From: Ideonella_A sakaiensis_A
Lineage (GTDB): Bacteria > Pseudomonadota > Gammaproteobacteria > Burkholderiales > Burkholderiaceae_C
Assembly (NCBI RefSeq): GCF_048320135.1
Contig: NZ_CP182947.1
Span: forward strand, 2,418,001-2,482,000
Length of the DNA: 64,000 nucleotides
Reading direction: 5' to 3'
Both the position numbers and the translations under genes were made by a program. The stretch's first letter is position 1. Every line of letters begins with the position of its first letter. The notes beneath the pieces are model-generated. The model was not told the origin of the DNA. It saw only the letters and a program-made list of their open reading frames with translations, and did not search any database. This document shows positions 53,152 through 61,362 of this stretch, in pieces.

Positions 53152-53970
53152 ATGCGCCTCAAAGCCAGTTGCGACATCACCGTGCGCGCAGCCGAACCCT
53201 GCCCGGTGATTGCGATGCTGCGCCCGATCAGCGGGCTCGCGCAGTGGTTGACCAGCGAAAGTTATCTGTTCGAGCCGGCGCTGCGGCCGACCGAATATGT
53301 CGATGCCTTCGGCAACCTCTGCCAGCGTTTTGTCGTGCCGCAGGGCCTGCTGCGCATCCGTGTCGAGTCGGTGGTCGAGACCGACGACCGCATCGCCGTC
53401 GATCCCGATGTCGCGCCGACACCGGTCGAGATGCTGCCGGATGCGACGCTGCAGTTCCTGCTGCAAAGCCGCTACTGCCCGTCGGACAAGATGGCCGATC
53501 GCGCCGAGCAGATCGCCGCCGGCAAGCGCCCCGGTTATGCGCAGGTGCAGGCGATCTGCGACTGGATCCACCAGAACATCGAATACCGCTACGGCGTCAG
53601 CGACGAAAGCACCGACGCGCTCGATTCGCTGTCCGACGGCGCCGGTGTCTGCCGCGACTTCTCGCACATCGGGATCGGCTTGTGCCGGGCCCTGCGCATT
53701 CCGGCCCGCATGGTCGTCGGCTACCTGTACCAGCTCGACCCGATGGATCTGCACGCCTGGTTCGAGGCCTATATCGGCGACCGCTGGTATACCTTCGATG
53801 CGACGCAGAACAAGCCGCGCGGTGGCCGCATCGTCGTCGCGTATGGGCGCGATGCCGCCGATGTCGCATTCCTGTCGAACTACGGCCCACTGGAAACCGC
53901 AGGGATGCAGGTTGCCGTCGAGCTGCAGCCGGATCCGCCGGCGCTGCCGCCGGCGAGTTATGCGGTGTGA
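53152..53970 (+). CDS. Transglutaminase-like cysteine protease-fold protein
   Basis: A 272-residue protein. The C-terminal half has the transglutaminase-like triad: Cys in GAGVCRDFSHIGIGLCRAL, His in DLHAWFEAY and Asp in TFDATQNKP. The N-terminal 100 residues are the beta-rich region often found ahead of it. ATG 53152 has a GGAG site 8 nt upstream. No signal peptide, so cytoplasmic. These bacterial proteins act as proteases, amidases or peptide-crosslinking enzymes; the role here is open. Confidence 0.86.
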   Translation: MRLKASCDITVRAAEPCPVIAMLRPISGLAQWLTSESYLFEPALRPTEYVDAFGNLCQRFVVPQGLLRIRVESVVETDDRIAVDPDVAPTPVEMLPDATLQFLLQSRYCPSDKMADRAEQIAAGKRPGYAQVQAICDWIHQNIEYRYGVSDESTDALDSLSDGAGVCRDFSHIGIGLCRALRIPARMVVGYLYQLDPMDLHAWFEAYIGDRWYTFDATQNKPRGGRIVVAYGRDAADVAFLSNYGPLETAGMQVAVELQPDPPALPPASYAV

Positions 53971-53988
53971 ACGCCCGCAGGCCTGCGC

Positions 53989-54894
53989 TCAGTAGCCGAA
54001 CCAGGCCAGGTCGCGCGCGGAAATGGCGGCCTTCAATTCGCGCCGCCAGTGGCCGACACGCGCCAGTTCTGCCCGCTGCATGCCGGCGACGGCGTTCTGC
54101 TCAACCGAACCTGCGCAACGGTCCTGATCCGCGCAATTGAGCAGATACAGGATATCTGCCGACGTGCAATCGCGACCGAGATCGCATGAGACCTGTTCCA
54201 GCGCAGCATTCAGATAAACCGCCTCCGGCGATCGAATCGACAGATTCTTGCGCTCGAGAATTCGAGAGATCAAGTGGTATGCCAGATGATTAAGGGCCAT
54301 CCAATCTTCCCGCTCCAGCACAACCATCAATCGGGTCGCGGTCGGCGGGCCGTTGAACATCCACGGAAATTGCAATCGATCGGATTCGATTGCCCTGTGA
54401 CGCAATCGGCTGCGCAATTCATCGTTTGCCGACCGGTCATTGTCGAAAAAGCCACGGCATTTCTCGAGCAAGCGACTGGCAGCATCCATCTGCTGTGCAG
54501 ATGCCGGGCCGGAAGCAGCACCGTTCGCCATCTGCTCGTACCGTTCCCTCGGGTGAACGGATGCCATGCAGGCAGTGACGGCGTGCCATCCGTCGCGTAG
54601 CCGCTCCGGACGGGCTGAAGCGAGCGCCTCGTTCGCCAGCGCGTAAAGATCGGGGGCGCCTGAGAAACTGAGCCGATTGTCTGGACCTGGTTCCGCCGCA
54701 AGGTCTGCGTCAGTGCGAACAGCCGGTCGCGCAATCGGGTCGACGACATGCGATGCAGCAGCGACCGGATTCGGCCAAGGATCAGGCCCGCGATCATCAT
54801 CGGTATCTCCGACGACAGAGCCTGCCAGCGCGGCGATCAGCATCGCGCCTGCGCCGAGCGCGATCGAAGGCCAAACCCTGCCCACGAAGGTCAT
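53989..54894 (-). CDS. Hypothetical protein, membrane-anchored or exported
   Basis: A 301-residue protein not recognised. Residues 9-30 are hydrophobic (SIALGAGAMLIAALAGSVV), a single anchor or signal peptide. A low-complexity linker follows, then a helical region with several Cys (VTACMASVHPRERYEQM, LLEKCRGFFDN, QVSCDLGRDCTSADILYLLNCADQDRC). The Cys-rich C-terminal half suggests disulphides in the periplasm. It converges with the transglutaminase gene and lies 4 nt upstream of the 3-hydroxyacyl-CoA dehydrogenase stop; not clearly part of that cluster. The base composition is slightly less GC-rich than in the neighbours. Confidence 0.7.
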   Translation of the reverse strand: MTFVGRVWPSIALGAGAMLIAALAGSVVGDTDDDRGPDPWPNPVAAASHVVDPIARPAVRTDADLAAEPGPDNRLSFSGAPDLYALANEALASARPERLRDGWHAVTACMASVHPRERYEQMANGAASGPASAQQMDAASRLLEKCRGFFDNDRSANDELRSRLRHRAIESDRLQFPWMFNGPPTATRLMVVLEREDWMALNHLAYHLISRILERKNLSIRSPEAVYLNAALEQVSCDLGRDCTSADILYLLNCADQDRCAGSVEQNAVAGMQRAELARVGHWRRELKAAISARDLAWFGY

Positions 54895-54898
54895 GCGT

Positions 54899-55882
54899 TC
54901 AGTCGAGCACCGGTGGCTTGAACAATCCGGCGTGGCGCAGCATGCCGAGCGTGCGGTCGAGCACGTCGAGGCGGTAGGCGGGAATGTCCTTGCCGGCGTA
55001 GTCGTAGAAACCGGCGCCGCTCTTCAGGCCGTTGCGGCCTTCGGCCATCATGCGGTCTACGACCGGCGGCGCGGTATAACGCTCGGCGCTGAGCGTGCGG
55101 CTCATGTAGCGGCTCGCGTGGTACAGGATGTCGTTGCCACCGAAGTCAATGAACTCGACGACGCCGATCGCCGCGAAGCGAAGCCCCAGGCCCTGGCGGG
55201 TCGCGATGTCGATGTCCTCGGCGGTCGCGACGCCTTCATCGACCATCCGCGCCGCCTCGTTCATGATCAGCGCCTGCAGCCGAGGCACGATGTAGCCGGG
55301 GGTCGGCCCACACATCACCGTCGTCTTGCCGATGCCGTGCAGCAGCGCGGCGAGCCGCTCGCGCACCTCGGTCGACGTGCCGTCGTGTGCGCTCAGTTCG
55401 ACCAGCGGGATGATGTAGGCAGGGTTCAGCCAATGCGCGTTGATCAGGCGTTCGGGATGGTTGACCATCGGTATCAGGTCGGTCACCAGGATCGTCGACG
55501 TCGTCGATGCAATGATCGCGCCAGCGTCGGCCGCTGCGCAGACGCGGGCCAACGCCTCGCGTTTGGCCTCCAGCGTTTCCGGAACGCCTTCGAAGATCGT
55601 CTGCGCCGCGGCGAGTGCGGCATCGGCATCGTCGTTGCGCACGATCGATACACGGCTGGCGATGCGCTCGACCGCATCCGCCGGCACCGCCCCGAGTTTT
55701 GCCAGCGCCTGCAGGCTGGCGGTGATCTCGCCGATCGCATCGGCCGACAGACGCTGCCAGTCGGCGTCGCTGCGCGGCTTCAGATCGATCAGCGCGACCG
55801 GTTGGCCGGCATAGGCGAAGGCGATCGCGATGCCGCGGCCCATGCGGCCGGCGCCGACACAGGCGATGGCCGGCGCGTTCAA
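54899..55882 (-). CDS. 3-hydroxyacyl-CoA dehydrogenase
   Basis: A 327-residue enzyme read from a TTG at 55882 that overlaps the stop of the upstream gene (TTGA). The Rossmann motif is VGAGRMGRGIAIAFAYAG, followed by INAHWLNPAYIIPLVELS and TPGYIVPRLQALIMNEAARMVDEGVAT, with GVVEFIDFGGND near the end. It oxidises a 3-hydroxyacyl-CoA with NAD+. A continuous open frame in the same register runs upstream to 56875, but that part is antisense or out of frame with the opine-dehydrogenase-like gene. It is the last gene of the catabolic cluster. Confidence 0.85.
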   Translation of the reverse strand: MNAPAIACVGAGRMGRGIAIAFAYAGQPVALIDLKPRSDADWQRLSADAIGEITASLQALAKLGAVPADAVERIASRVSIVRNDDADAALAAAQTIFEGVPETLEAKREALARVCAAADAGAIIASTTSTILVTDLIPMVNHPERLINAHWLNPAYIIPLVELSAHDGTSTEVRERLAALLHGIGKTTVMCGPTPGYIVPRLQALIMNEAARMVDEGVATAEDIDIATRQGLGLRFAAIGVVEFIDFGGNDILYHASRYMSRTLSAERYTAPPVVDRMMAEGRNGLKSGAGFYDYAGKDIPAYRLDVLDRTLGMLRHAGLFKPPVLD

Positions 55883-56958
55883 GCCTGCCCCCGCTGCAGC
55901 AGCGCCTGCAGATCGCCGCGGCTCAGTTCGGCCAGCCCCAGCGCCTCGAAGCTGCGCGGCCCTTCGCGCAGGTCGCGGCCGAGGATCGCGCCGGCGATCG
56001 CGAGCAGGCCATGCGCGACCGGCGCGTCGACTTGCGCATAACGCGCGACCGATGCCAGGAAGGCCAGCCCGAGCACGGTGTCCTCGAGCATGTAGCGGTG
56101 CGTGTGCAGGTCGATCTTCTCGCGCCAGTCGCCCGAGTCGGTCAGCTTCTTGTGTGCATCGCCGTACATCCAGCGGTCGCTGTTGTAGTGATCGGCGAGC
56201 GGGAAATGCGGCGCGCCGTAGCCGAGCGCCTCGCGCACCGCGACGCGTTCGGCATCGAGCGCATTCGTCACCGCGCGCACCGCCGGCTGCGTGCCTTCGT
56301 TGTGGATGTCCCAGCGGTCGAAGTGCTGCAGCGGCGCCGCATTCATCAGGATCAGCGGCGGGTGGATGATCGGGCCGGCATTCATCAGCGCGCCCGACAG
56401 CGCATCGCCGCAGTCCTCGATCACGCCCGGAAACGCCTTGGCGATCACCTCGAGCGCATGGCGGCTTTCGCTGGCCGGGTAGACGCCGGTCGGCAGGTGC
56501 ACCGCGCGGATCGTGATCGCGACCTCGGCCGGGCCGTGCTTGCGCGCGAGCCACGGCAGCGTGCCGGTCTCGGCATAAACGACCTTCGCGGCATTGCCGC
56601 TGGCGCGGACGATGCGGTCCATCGTGAAGCTGCCGAAGGTGCCGGGCGGCAGATAAACCACCTGGCCATCGACCAGGTGCGGCGCCATCGCGCGGGCGAT
56701 GTCGTCCTGTGCCAGTGCCGGCGACGGGATCAGCACCAGTTCGGCGCCGCGCAGCGCCTCGCCGATGTCGGCGGTCGCCAGTGGCACCGCCACCAGGCGC
56801 GTGCCGTCGATATCCTTGACGCGGATGCCGCCGCCTTGACGCACGGCTTCGAGCGCCGCGCCATCGCGACGCCACAGTCGGACCTCGTGGCCGGCTTCGC
56901 TCAGGTCGGCTGCGGCGGCATAACAGCCATGGCCGCCGCCCAATACGGCAATCTTCAT
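55879..56958 (-). CDS. NAD/NADP octopine/nopaline-dehydrogenase-family protein
   Basis: A 359-residue protein from ATG 56958 with AAGGGAA upstream. IAVLGGGHGCYAAAADLSEAGHEV is the NAD-binding fold, VVYLPPGTFGSF and MNAGPIIHPPLILMNA are conserved in the family, and the C-terminal helical domain (AHKKLTDSGDWREKIDLHTHRYMLEDTVLGL) matches PF02317. The family includes opine dehydrogenases, but many members are uncharacterised oxidoreductases in catabolic clusters. The substrate is unknown. It overlaps the 3-hydroxyacyl-CoA dehydrogenase gene, so they should act together. Confidence 0.8.
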   Translation of the reverse strand: MKIAVLGGGHGCYAAAADLSEAGHEVRLWRRDGAALEAVRQGGGIRVKDIDGTRLVAVPLATADIGEALRGAELVLIPSPALAQDDIARAMAPHLVDGQVVYLPPGTFGSFTMDRIVRASGNAAKVVYAETGTLPWLARKHGPAEVAITIRAVHLPTGVYPASESRHALEVIAKAFPGVIEDCGDALSGALMNAGPIIHPPLILMNAAPLQHFDRWDIHNEGTQPAVRAVTNALDAERVAVREALGYGAPHFPLADHYNSDRWMYGDAHKKLTDSGDWREKIDLHTHRYMLEDTVLGLAFLASVARYAQVDAPVAHGLLAIAGAILGRDLREGPRSFEALGLAELSRGDLQALLQRGQA

Positions 56959-56968
56959 TTGTTTCCCT

Positions 56969-57715
56969 TCACAAGACGAGGCTGCCGACGCTGGTGCCGC
57001 CGCAGACATAAAGCACCTGGCCGGTGATGAATCCGGCTTCGGCGCTGGCAAAAAACTTCACTGCATGGGCGACGTCGTCGGCCTGGCCGAGCCGCTTGAC
57101 CGGGATGCCGGCGGCGATCTGCGCGACCTTCGGATCGCCGACCGGGATCACGCCGTGAAACATGTCGGTCTGGATCGGCCCCGGCGCGACGACGTTGACG
57201 GTGATGCCGGCGGGCGCCAGTTCGAGCGCCCAGGTGCGTGCCATGCCGAGCATGCCGGCCTTGGTCGCGGCATACGCGGTGCGCGTCGCGAGCCCCAACG
57301 CGCCGCGCGACGACAACAGCACGATGCGGCCGAAACCGGCGGCCTTCATCGCCGGCAGGCAAGCCTGCGCCAACGCGATCGCAGCGGACAGATGGATCTC
57401 GACCAGCTTGTCGAGATCTGCGAGTTTGACGTCTTCGAGCAGCGCCGGAAGGATCACGCCGGCGTTGTGGATCACGGTATCGGGCGCAAAACGCTGCGCG
57501 GCCTCGGCCGCCGCCTGCGTGGTTGCTGCGCGGTCGGCGAGGTCGACTTCGATCGAATGGAGGTGCTCGTGCGCGAATGTCGGCGCGCGCCGCGCCAGCG
57601 ACACCACCTGCCAGCCATCGGCCAGCAACTGCCGGCAGATCGCCTCGCCGATGCCGGCGCTGCCGCCGGTGACGACGGCACAACGGGGTTTGTTCATTGC
57701 AGTGTTTGAGGTCAT
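56969..57715 (-). CDS. Short-chain dehydrogenase/reductase
   Basis: A 248-residue SDR. TGGSAGIGEAI is the Gly-rich motif, HNAGV the NNAG-like site, the catalytic Ser is in RIVLLSSRGA and YAATKAG gives YxxxK. The C-terminus has GGTSVGSLVL. An internal ATG (MNKPRCAVVTGG) six codons in is a possible alternative start. It interconverts an alcohol and ketone with NAD(P). It belongs to the catabolic cluster, 10 nt from the opine-dehydrogenase-like gene; a REPIN-like pair lies upstream, before the cyclase gene. Confidence 0.9.
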   Translation of the reverse strand: MTSNTAMNKPRCAVVTGGSAGIGEAICRQLLADGWQVVSLARRAPTFAHEHLHSIEVDLADRAATTQAAAEAAQRFAPDTVIHNAGVILPALLEDVKLADLDKLVEIHLSAAIALAQACLPAMKAAGFGRIVLLSSRGALGLATRTAYAATKAGMLGMARTWALELAPAGITVNVVAPGPIQTDMFHGVIPVGDPKVAQIAAGIPVKRLGQADDVAHAVKFFASAEAGFITGQVLYVCGGTSVGSLVL

Positions 57716-57719
57716 TGCC

Positions 57720-57788
57720 GTAGGAGGGGCTTCAGCCCCGATTGGATGTGTGGCAGTTGCCCGAATCGGGGCTGAAGCCCCTCCTACA
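57720..57788. repeat. REPIN-like palindromic pair 3
   Basis: Inverted GTAGGAGGGGCTTCAGCCCC copies (57720 onward, ending near 57788) in the 90-nt gap between the cyclase and SDR genes. The end is TAGGAG instead of TGGGAG on both sides. Confidence 0.92.
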
Positions 57789-57805
57789 AATGGATGGCAT
57801 GGCGG

Positions 57806-58591
57806 TCATCCCGCGACCAGCGCCAGAACCCGCAACGGGCTGCCGCTGCCCTTCTCGATCTTCAGCGGCGGGCAGATCAGCAGCGTGCCGGTGGCCGGCA
57901 ACTGGTCGAGGTTGCTGAGGCACTGCAGGCCGTAGCGGTTGGCGCCGTGCATGTAGTAGTGGCAAGGAAACGGCGGGCGCAGGTGGTAGCCCTGGCCGGC
58001 GTCGGTGCCGATCGATTCGCTGCCGAAACCGAGCACGTCGCGCTCTTCGACCAGAAACCGCGCGACCTCGGCATCGGGGCCCGGCGTGTGCTGGCCGGTT
58101 TCGTCGTAATTCTGGTAGGCCTCGGGGTCGCTGCGCTTGGACCAGTCGGTGCGCATCAGCACCCACGAGCGCGGCGGAATGCGGCCATGCTGCTTCTCCC
58201 ATTCGAGCACCGCATCGACGGTCAGCAGGTGGTCGGGATCGGCGGCACTTTCGGCCGAGCAGTCGATCACCACCGCCGGTGCGACGAAATTTTCGACCGG
58301 GATCGTATCGACCGAATTGTTCGGCTGGTCGCGGCCGGAGATCCAGTGGATCGGCGCATCGAAATGGGTGCCGGTATGTTCGCCGCAGGAAAAATTGTTC
58401 CAGTACCAGCCCGGCCCGCGTTCGTCGTATTTCGAGACCTCCTCGATGCGGAACGGCCAGCACTGGCCGAATTCGGGCGGCAGCGAGATCTGCGGAAATT
58501 CCGGCGTCAGCGTTTGCGTCAGGTCGATCACGCGGATCTGGCCGCCGGCGAGTGCGCCGGCAAGGGCATTGAGGATGTCGTTCGGTTTCAT
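57806..58591 (-). CDS. Cyclase-family metal hydrolase
   Basis: A 261-residue protein in the cyclase / kynurenine-formamidase-like family (PF04199). CGEHTGTHFDAPIHW carries the conserved HxGTHxDxPxH metal site, with RVIDLTQTLTPEFP at the start and IGTDAGQGYHL further on. It hydrolyses C-N or C-O bonds in ring or amide substrates. Its ATG lies 2 nt after the stop of the DUF35-SDR gene, so they are tightly coupled. The role in this cluster may be ring opening or lactone hydrolysis, but that is inference. Confidence 0.87.
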   Translation of the reverse strand: MKPNDILNALAGALAGGQIRVIDLTQTLTPEFPQISLPPEFGQCWPFRIEEVSKYDERGPGWYWNNFSCGEHTGTHFDAPIHWISGRDQPNNSVDTIPVENFVAPAVVIDCSAESAADPDHLLTVDAVLEWEKQHGRIPPRSWVLMRTDWSKRSDPEAYQNYDETGQHTPGPDAEVARFLVEERDVLGFGSESIGTDAGQGYHLRPPFPCHYYMHGANRYGLQCLSNLDQLPATGTLLICPPLKIEKGSGSPLRVLALVAG

Positions 58592-58593
58592 GA

Positions 58594-59850
58594 TCAGGTT
58601 CCACTTCCGGCAGCCAACTCGCGCTCCAGGACCTTCGGGTTCTCGCGCCAGCGGGTCAGCCACTCCTGAGCGACGTCGCCGGGATAGATGTCCTCGGTGC
58701 CCTCGCGCAGCGCCTTGACGATCGCGCGGGCGAGCGCTGCCGGCGCGACCTTCGGCGGCGGCATCAGCTGGTTCCACTCGTCGTCGATCGGCCCCGGAAA
58801 GGCATTGATCACGCGGATGCCAGCTTGACGCATTTCGGCGCGCAGGCATTGCGCGAGCGAATAGGCCGCGGCCTTCGATGCCGAATAGGTGCCGTGCGAC
58901 GGGAAGTTGCTCAGCGCATAGATCGACAGCAGATTGACCCAGGCGATCGCATGGCTGACGCCGTCGGCGCCGCGGCCCTTCAGCGCCGGGCCGAATTCCT
59001 GCGCGAGGCGCAGCGCGCCGAAATAGTTGATGTCCATCTCGGCGCGCGCGACATCGGTGCCGCGCCGGTTCGCGACGCCGCTGGTGCGGTGCACCTCGGC
59101 GTTGTTGATCACGATATCGACCTTGCCGGCGATCGCGCCAGCCAGATCGGACACCGAGCGGCCGTTGGTCAGGTCGAGCGGCACCAGTGCGACCTGTGGC
59201 AGCTTCGTGATCTCGTCGAAGCCCGGAATCTTCTTCCACGGTTCGGCATGGCCGACCCAGATCAGGTCTGCGCCGGCCTTGGCAAGCGCTTGCACCAGCG
59301 CCTGGCCGACCGCCGACTTGCCGTCACTGACCAGTACCTTGCGGAATTTCGGGTCGCAGCCCATCTCGCGCAACATCGGATCGTCGTTCATGTTCGGGGT
59401 TTCCTCGGTCGGAAAAGCGATCAGCACCGCCTGGCCGGCGCGGTCGAGCCGCGCGCCGACCTTGACGCGGGTCGGCGCATCGGGCACATCGCCGTGCAGG
59501 TGCAGCATCAGCGTCGCGCCGGCATCGAGCCGCACCAGCCCGAGCCGCCACGGCAGCCGTTCGCGGAAAAACAGGTCGTTGCTGTGCGCCAGCGTGGTCT
59601 GGCTCAGCAATTCACCGGCGCCGTCCTGTTCGGTCCATTTCAGCCGCGATGACAGACAGGCATGGCATGCCTCGCGCGGCGGGTATTGCACGGCGCCGCA
59701 GTCCTGGCACACCTGCAATTCGAAGCGCCCTTCGGCCGCCGCCGCCGTCATCCCGAGCGCAACCCGGCCGCGCTGCCCCGGCGGCAGCGTCGGCAGCCGG
59801 GTGCGCAGCACCGGGTTCTTGCGCTTCGGGCGGATCAGGGGCATGGTCAT
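58594..59850 (-). CDS. DUF35 (OB-fold, Zn-ribbon) fused to a short-chain dehydrogenase
   Basis: A 418-residue fusion from ATG 59850, with GAGGAG about 11 nt upstream. Residues 1-150 are DUF35: a Zn-ribbon with CQDC and CHAC and an OB-fold (ELLSQTTLAHSNDLFF, RLGLVRLDAGATLMLHLHGD). From about 160 it is an SDR with the YSASKAA YxxxK site and NNAE instead of NNAG. Its Gly-rich motif is VLVSDGKSAVGQALV, not the usual TGxxxGxG, so cofactor binding may be altered. DUF35 proteins partner thiolase-fold proteins; the gene for one is the next upstream. The two probably act on the same CoA ester. Confidence 0.85.
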   Translation of the reverse strand: MTMPLIRPKRKNPVLRTRLPTLPPGQRGRVALGMTAAAAEGRFELQVCQDCGAVQYPPREACHACLSSRLKWTEQDGAGELLSQTTLAHSNDLFFRERLPWRLGLVRLDAGATLMLHLHGDVPDAPTRVKVGARLDRAGQAVLIAFPTEETPNMNDDPMLREMGCDPKFRKVLVSDGKSAVGQALVQALAKAGADLIWVGHAEPWKKIPGFDEITKLPQVALVPLDLTNGRSVSDLAGAIAGKVDIVINNAEVHRTSGVANRRGTDVARAEMDINYFGALRLAQEFGPALKGRGADGVSHAIAWVNLLSIYALSNFPSHGTYSASKAAAYSLAQCLRAEMRQAGIRVINAFPGPIDDEWNQLMPPPKVAPAALARAIVKALREGTEDIYPGDVAQEWLTRWRENPKVLERELAAGSGT

Positions 59851-60198
59851 CGGGCAAAGCTCCTCAAATATTTCGGACCTTCGCCAATCGGGGCTGAAGC
59901 CCCTCCCACAGGCATGCCGCCGCTGGCGCAATCGGGCAGCAGCCTGGGTCGACTTTGTGGGAGGGGCTTCAGCCCCGATTTGCTTGCCGTCATCAGGCCC
60001 TCGCCAGGATCAAGCCGCCGGTGCACAGGCAGCGGTCGTAGGTGATCATTCCGAAACCGCTGACGAGGCCGACCTGGGCATCGGGCACCGGTTTGCCGAG
60101 CGGGCTATCGCCCACAGGCATGCCGCCGCTGGCGCACACGGGCAGCAACCTGGGTCGACTTTGTGGGAGGGGCTTCAGCCCCGATTCGCTTGCCGTCA
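59851..60198. other. Gap between thiolase and DUF35-SDR genes (348 nt): REP copies and a thiolase-tail duplicate
   Basis: No intact gene. It holds three REP-like copies (59885-59909 reverse, 59957-59980, 60163-60186) and the first copy of a 206-bp tandem duplication (59905-60110). That copy, at 59990-60110 on the minus strand, encodes the last 40 residues of the thiolase-fold protein again, without a start or a gene body. Confidence 0.85.
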
Positions 60199-60316
60199 TC
60201 AGGCCCTCGCCAGGATCAAGCCACCGGTACACAGGCAGCGGTCATAAGTGATCATCCCGAAACCGCTGACGAGGCCGACCTCGGCATCGGGCACCGGTTT
60301 GCCGAGCGGGCTATCG
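59905..60316. repeat. 206-bp tandem duplication, copies at 59905-60110 and 60111-60316
   Basis: Both copies begin CCCACAGGCATGCCGCCGCT and end GAGCGGGCTATCG, offset by exactly 206 nt. About ten mismatches are seen over the length. Each contains a spacer, one REP-like copy and the 3' end of the thiolase-fold gene. The right-hand copy is joined to the full gene. Confidence 0.92.
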
Positions 60317-61362
60317 GTCAGCTGGCGAACCGCTTCGACGAGGCCGAGATAACCGCCGGCGGCGCCGGCCTGGCCCATCGACAGCTGGCCGCCGCTGGTA
60401 TTGGTCGGCAGCGTGCCGTCGACGGTCAGCGTGTGGCTGCGCACGAAATCGACGCCCTCGCCTTCGCCGCACAGCCCGTGGCCTTCGTACTGCATCATCA
60501 CGATCACCGGGTAGTCGTCGTAGAACTGCACGAAGTCGAGTGCCTCCGGCTTGATGCCGGCCATGCCGAACAATTCGTCGCGGTCGACTGCCCAGCCGCC
60601 GCGGAACATGATCGGGTCGTCGCGGTAGGCGTTGTGGCGCTCGGTGGCGGCCAGCACCTGCGAATATGGCAGGCCAAGGTCGCGCGCGCGCTGTTCGCTC
60701 ATCACCAGCACGCCGTCGCCGCCGGCGCACGGCATCACGCAGTCGAACAGGTGGATCGGGTCGGCGATCACCCGCGCATTCATGTAGTCGTCGAGCGTCA
60801 GCGGCTTCCTGAACATTGCATGCGAAATGCCGAGCGCGTTGTCGCGCTGGGCGACGCAGATGCGGCCGAAGTCCTCGCGTTTCGCGCCGGTGGTTCGCAT
60901 CTGGTGCGCGGTGATGAAGGCGAACATCGAATTCGGCCCGCCCGAGCCATAGGGCCAGGTTGCGTCGCGCGCGAAGCCGGAAAAACTGCCGAGCATCTGC
61001 CAGAACGAATCGACATGGTTGGTGTCGCCGGAAATGCAGGCAACGATATCGGCGTCGCCTGCCTGCACCGCACGCGCCGCCCGGCGCACCGCGACGACAC
61101 CCGACGCGCCGCCCATCGGAATGTGATCGAGCCAGCGCGGGCTGACGCCGAGGTGCTGGGTCAGGCCGACCGCGGTATCCGGAGACAGCGAAAAACTCGA
61201 GACACAAAGCCCGTCGATATCGTCCTTCGCGATGCCGGCCTGCTTGACGAGCGCAGCGAGCACCTGGCCGAGAAACCATGGCGCACCCTGCGTCGAAAAA
61301 CGCTGGTACGGGACGGTCACCGGGACCGCAACGGCAATGCCTTCGTAGCCGCGGCGGGTCAT
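60199..61362 (-). CDS. Thiolase-fold protein (SCPx-type or aldolase-like)
   Basis: A 387-residue protein of the thiolase superfamily. It has DIDGLCVSSFSLS, MPCAGGDGVLVM, the C-terminal NTSGGQLSMGQAGAAGG and GFGMITYDRCLCTGG. At the position of the nucleophilic Cys the sequence is HIPMGGASGVVAVRRAAR, with Gly, and the usual GHPLG His is replaced by GQAGA. Classic thiolytic cleavage is therefore unlikely; retro-aldolases of the Ltp2 type, which also lack these residues and use a DUF35 partner, are a better match. The 4-nt overlap with the acyl-CoA synthetase gene upstream (TCATGA) shows coupling. Confidence 0.85.
   Translation of the reverse strand: MTRRGYEGIAVAVPVTVPYQRFSTQGAPWFLGQVLAALVKQAGIAKDDIDGLCVSSFSLSPDTAVGLTQHLGVSPRWLDHIPMGGASGVVAVRRAARAVQAGDADIVACISGDTNHVDSFWQMLGSFSGFARDATWPYGSGGPNSMFAFITAHQMRTTGAKREDFGRICVAQRDNALGISHAMFRKPLTLDDYMNARVIADPIHLFDCVMPCAGGDGVLVMSEQRARDLGLPYSQVLAATERHNAYRDDPIMFRGGWAVDRDELFGMAGIKPEALDFVQFYDDYPVIVMMQYEGHGLCGEGEGVDFVRSHTLTVDGTLPTNTSGGQLSMGQAGAAGGYLGLVEAVRQLTDSPLGKPVPDAEVGLVSGFGMITYDRCLCTGGLILARA

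Noticed and set aside
54899..56875. 658-codon minus frame that suggests one large fused protein
   Set aside because: The upstream part is out of frame with the opine-dehydrogenase-like gene, which has its own motifs in another register. The real dehydrogenase begins near 55882.
59885..60186. Repeated GGGGCTTCAGCCCC blocks considered as a CRISPR-like array
   Set aside because: Copies alternate in orientation, occur singly or as inverted pairs at several loci and lie between genes, so they are REP-like.
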